Shown in pieces: positions 35,323-36,405 of a stretch of DNA of 36,405 nt. The notes beneath the pieces are model-generated. The model saw nothing but the letters and a program-made list of their open reading frames with translations, ran no database searches and was not told where the DNA came from. Origin of the DNA: an uncultured Pelagibacteraceae bacterium (GTDB lineage: Bacteria > Pseudomonadota > Alphaproteobacteria > Pelagibacterales > Pelagibacteraceae). The stretch's first letter is position 1, and each line of letters begins with the position of its first letter. The position numbers and the translations under genes were made by a program. The stretch spans positions 1 through 36,405 of the forward strand of contig CACIUJ010000007.1 of the NCBI GenBank assembly GCA_902589795.1, read 5' to 3'.

Positions 35323-35550
35323 TTAACTGGGGTTTTTTTTTAAAAAATCAATATAATCAATAACTTCTTGAAATTTATCATCTTCAATATCTTTGTAACT
35401 TTTTTTAAACTTTGACTTAACGCAAATTGCAACGTGTGCATAAGGATTTCTACCTTTAGGGTGGTTAGGATGATTAGGTAATTGCCCTTTTAAATAATCA
35501 CCAGCTTCCTGTATGATTTTCCAGAGTTTACTTGCGTTTTCTTTGTTCAT
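35323..35550 (-). CDS. Small hypothetical protein, 75 aa
   Basis: I do not recognise this protein. It is soluble-looking and contains an N-terminal helix-like stretch (ENASKLWKIIQEAGDYLKGQ), a His/Pro-rich centre LPNHPNHPKGRNPYAHVAIC and a C-terminal helix-like DDKFQEVIDYIDFLKK. The conserved-looking histidines and single cysteine hint at metal or nucleic-acid binding, but that is speculation. The start ATG is supported by an in-frame stop three codons upstream. It sits between typA (42 bp downstream) and a 69-bp spacer rich in repeats, which may be its control region. The coding character (balanced amino acids, no homopolymer bias) makes it a likely real gene. Confidence 0.7.
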   Translation of the reverse strand: MNKENASKLWKIIQEAGDYLKGQLPNHPNHPKGRNPYAHVAICVKSKFKKSYKDIEDDKFQEVIDYIDFLKKNPS

Positions 35551-35557
35551 GCCTGTC

Positions 35558-35571
35558 TAAATCTTGATTTA
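35558..35571. promoter_or_regulatory. Perfect inverted repeat TAAATC-TT-GATTTA upstream of the 75-aa gene
   Basis: Six-bp arms around a two-base centre, with the centre about 14 bp before the start codon of the 75-aa gene (minus strand). It is next to the tandem repeat at 35578-35599. A binding site for a dimeric repressor overlapping the ribosome binding site region is possible; chance is also possible because the arms are A/T-rich. Confidence 0.35.
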
Positions 35572-35577
35572 TCTCTT

Positions 35578-35599
35578 CTGTACCCAGTCTGTACCCAGT
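35578..35599. repeat. Perfect tandem duplication of an 11-bp unit (ctgtacccagt x2)
   Basis: Two identical adjacent copies, each 11 bp, which is about one helical turn, so bound proteins would lie on the same DNA face. The unit is G/C-richer than its surroundings and a degenerate third copy (tatcccaca) may follow. It lies in the 69-bp gap between the two unrecognised genes, upstream of the 75-aa gene. Operator-like, but no regulator can be named. Confidence 0.6.
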
Positions 35600-35619
35600 T
35601 ATCCCACATTATCTAGGAT

Positions 35620-36300
35620 TTAATTTTTTTTCAATAATTTAACAATTCGTTCTCTTTGATCTTTTAAATATTTTTGAAAATCTTCATAGCCTCTGCCTTG
35701 AACATTCTTATAATCTTCAAATTCTTCTTTTTCCGCTGACTCAGGTTTTTTCCACTTTTCTGTAATATTTTTTCCATTTTTGTCTACCATATAAAAAACT
35801 CCTGTAGGTGAATATTCAAAACCTGAATAGTCAATTTGCTCACTTGAAGGCAATTGACCGTTATTATTATAACGATGATGAAACCTAAAGCCAAGTCCAT
35901 GGTGATGTTCATATTCGTGCCAGTTATTTTTATCTCCTTTTTCTAAAGTAATAAGAAACGACACAAAATCATTTGAAACGATCCTATTAGTGTAATATTT
36001 GGAAAAATTTATTTTGTTAATTTTTTTTTCATTTTTAAAAATATTATATGAAATTATATCGGTATGTATGTAAGTATCGTCAAAAGCTCTATCTGCCCAT
36101 TTATTTCCTGCGTAAGCATTTGCTCTTGGTATTTCTAGATGCTTTAAATTATCCTCATCCGATGAATCTAAATCATATTTAAAGTAAATTTTATTTTTTT
36201 TTCCAATATCCAGAGTTGCTTTTTTTACAAAATTTTCTATGTCTTGTTTTTCCCAGCGCGTAAATTTTGCTAATTTCTTTTTTATTCCAAAAAAACCCAT
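35620..36300 (-). CDS. Hypothetical protein, 226 aa
   Basis: Not recognised. Hydrophilic and charged, without signal peptide or membrane segment. Notable stretches are the basic N-terminus MGFFGIKKKLAKFTRWEKQD, IPRANAYAGNKWADRAFDDT near 77-96, an aromatic/histidine segment WHEYEHHHGLGFRFHHRYN near 128-146, and a C-terminal acidic/basic helix-like part (EEFEDYKNVQGRGYEDFQKY). The histidine-rich HEYEHHH segment might bind metal, but the true HExxH zinc protease pattern is not met. The start ATG follows the stop of the partial gene at the right edge by 19 bp, so the two may be cotranscribed. Amino acid composition looks protein-like, with A/T-biased codons like its neighbours. Confidence 0.7.
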   Translation of the reverse strand: MGFFGIKKKLAKFTRWEKQDIENFVKKATLDIGKKNKIYFKYDLDSSDEDNLKHLEIPRANAYAGNKWADRAFDDTYIHTDIISYNIFKNEKKINKINFSKYYTNRIVSNDFVSFLITLEKGDKNNWHEYEHHHGLGFRFHHRYNNNGQLPSSEQIDYSGFEYSPTGVFYMVDKNGKNITEKWKKPESAEKEEFEDYKNVQGRGYEDFQKYLKDQRERIVKLLKKN

Positions 36301-36319
36301 ATTTTTTAATTTATTTTTT

Positions 36320-36403
36320 TCATTTTAATATTTTGACAGTAGTAGTTTTATTATTTTTTTCCTTATAAATACGTATGCTATGATCATAATCAGAAGTTCC
36401 TAC
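36320..36403 (-). CDS. 3' end of an unidentified gene cut by the right edge
   Basis: On the minus strand one frame is open from the window edge for 27 codons, ending in TGA: it reads DYDHSIRIYKEKNNKTTTVKILK at its C-terminus (first residues V-G-T-S omitted here). The other two minus frames stop within five codons. This is too short for the ORF track. The fragment cannot be identified. The stop is 19 bp before the ATG of the 226-aa gene, so an operon is plausible. Open frames of this length occur by chance even in A/T-rich DNA, so confidence is moderate. Confidence 0.4.
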   Translation of the reverse strand, partial: VGTSDYDHSIRIYKEKNNKTTTVKILK

Positions 36404-36405
36404 AT

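Noticed and set aside
35578-35599. Two-copy repeat as the start of a CRISPR array or tRNA attachment site
   Set aside because: The copies are immediately adjacent without spacers, there is no cas gene, and no tRNA or integrase is present nearby.

Overview
The window is AT-rich (homopolymeric A/T runs, AT-biased codons) and very compact: most neighbouring genes overlap by 1-8 bp or are separated by fewer than 30 bp. No stretch over about 210 bp lacks a gene, and the longest one holds a tandem glycine riboswitch in front of gcvT. This architecture, the riboswitch-gcvTHP arrangement and the gene content (NAD-linked formate dehydrogenase, 5-oxoprolinase, aconitase A) fit a streamlined marine alphaproteobacterium, most likely Pelagibacterales (SAR11) or a close relative. 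The taxonomic call is inference from content and composition. No rRNA, tRNA, insertion sequence, phage gene or CRISPR array is visible.

Layout. 1-5075 (+): the 3' part of aconitase acnA (its start lies outside the window), a PrpD-type 2-methylcitrate dehydratase and a secreted PQQ-type sugar dehydrogenase. 5089-6963 (-): pxpA, an unknown 153-aa gene and a TerC-family membrane protein. 7016-9520 (+): pxpB, pxpC and a DMT/EamA transporter. 9531-14071 (+): promoter, tandem glycine riboswitch, gcvT, gcvH, gcvP. 14081-17791 (+): four genes chained by overlaps (FAD oxidoreductase, DUF1365, cyclopropane-fatty-acid-synthase-like methyltransferase, DUF3833 lipoprotein), with a convergent SDR and then tspO; this is a lipid-modification set that in other proteobacteria belongs to photo-oxidative stress regulons. 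19051-20154 (+): a DAO/FOXRED1-like flavoprotein. 20156-27854 (-): selO, fdsA, an fdsG-fdsB fusion, fdhD, an HPP-family membrane protein and an IscU/NifU-like scaffold. 27896-32949 (+): mobA, moaC, moeA, moaA, moaD, moaE and a second DMT transporter. 33011-33436 (+): pseudoazurin with its own promoter-like region. 33451-36405 (-): typA, two unrecognised genes separated by repeat-rich DNA, and the 3' end of another gene.

Working together. A one-carbon theme links much of the window: the flavoprotein could supply glycine or C1 units from N-methylated amines, the glycine cleavage system yields methylene-THF, NH3, CO2 and NADH, and formate dehydrogenase oxidises formate to CO2 with NAD reduction. 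The mo*/fdhD genes supply its bis-MGD cofactor, and the IscU-like protein may supply its several FeS clusters. The 5-oxoprolinase genes recover glutamate from pyroglutamate.

The least explained parts are the two orphan genes and repeat-rich spacer at the right end, the GC-rich perfect palindrome placed near -45 of the pseudoazurin promoter, the IscU-like/HPP pair inside the formate dehydrogenase operon, and the possible read-through from the glycine riboswitch operon into the lipid-modification genes. I did not find a clearly new defence or mobile system.
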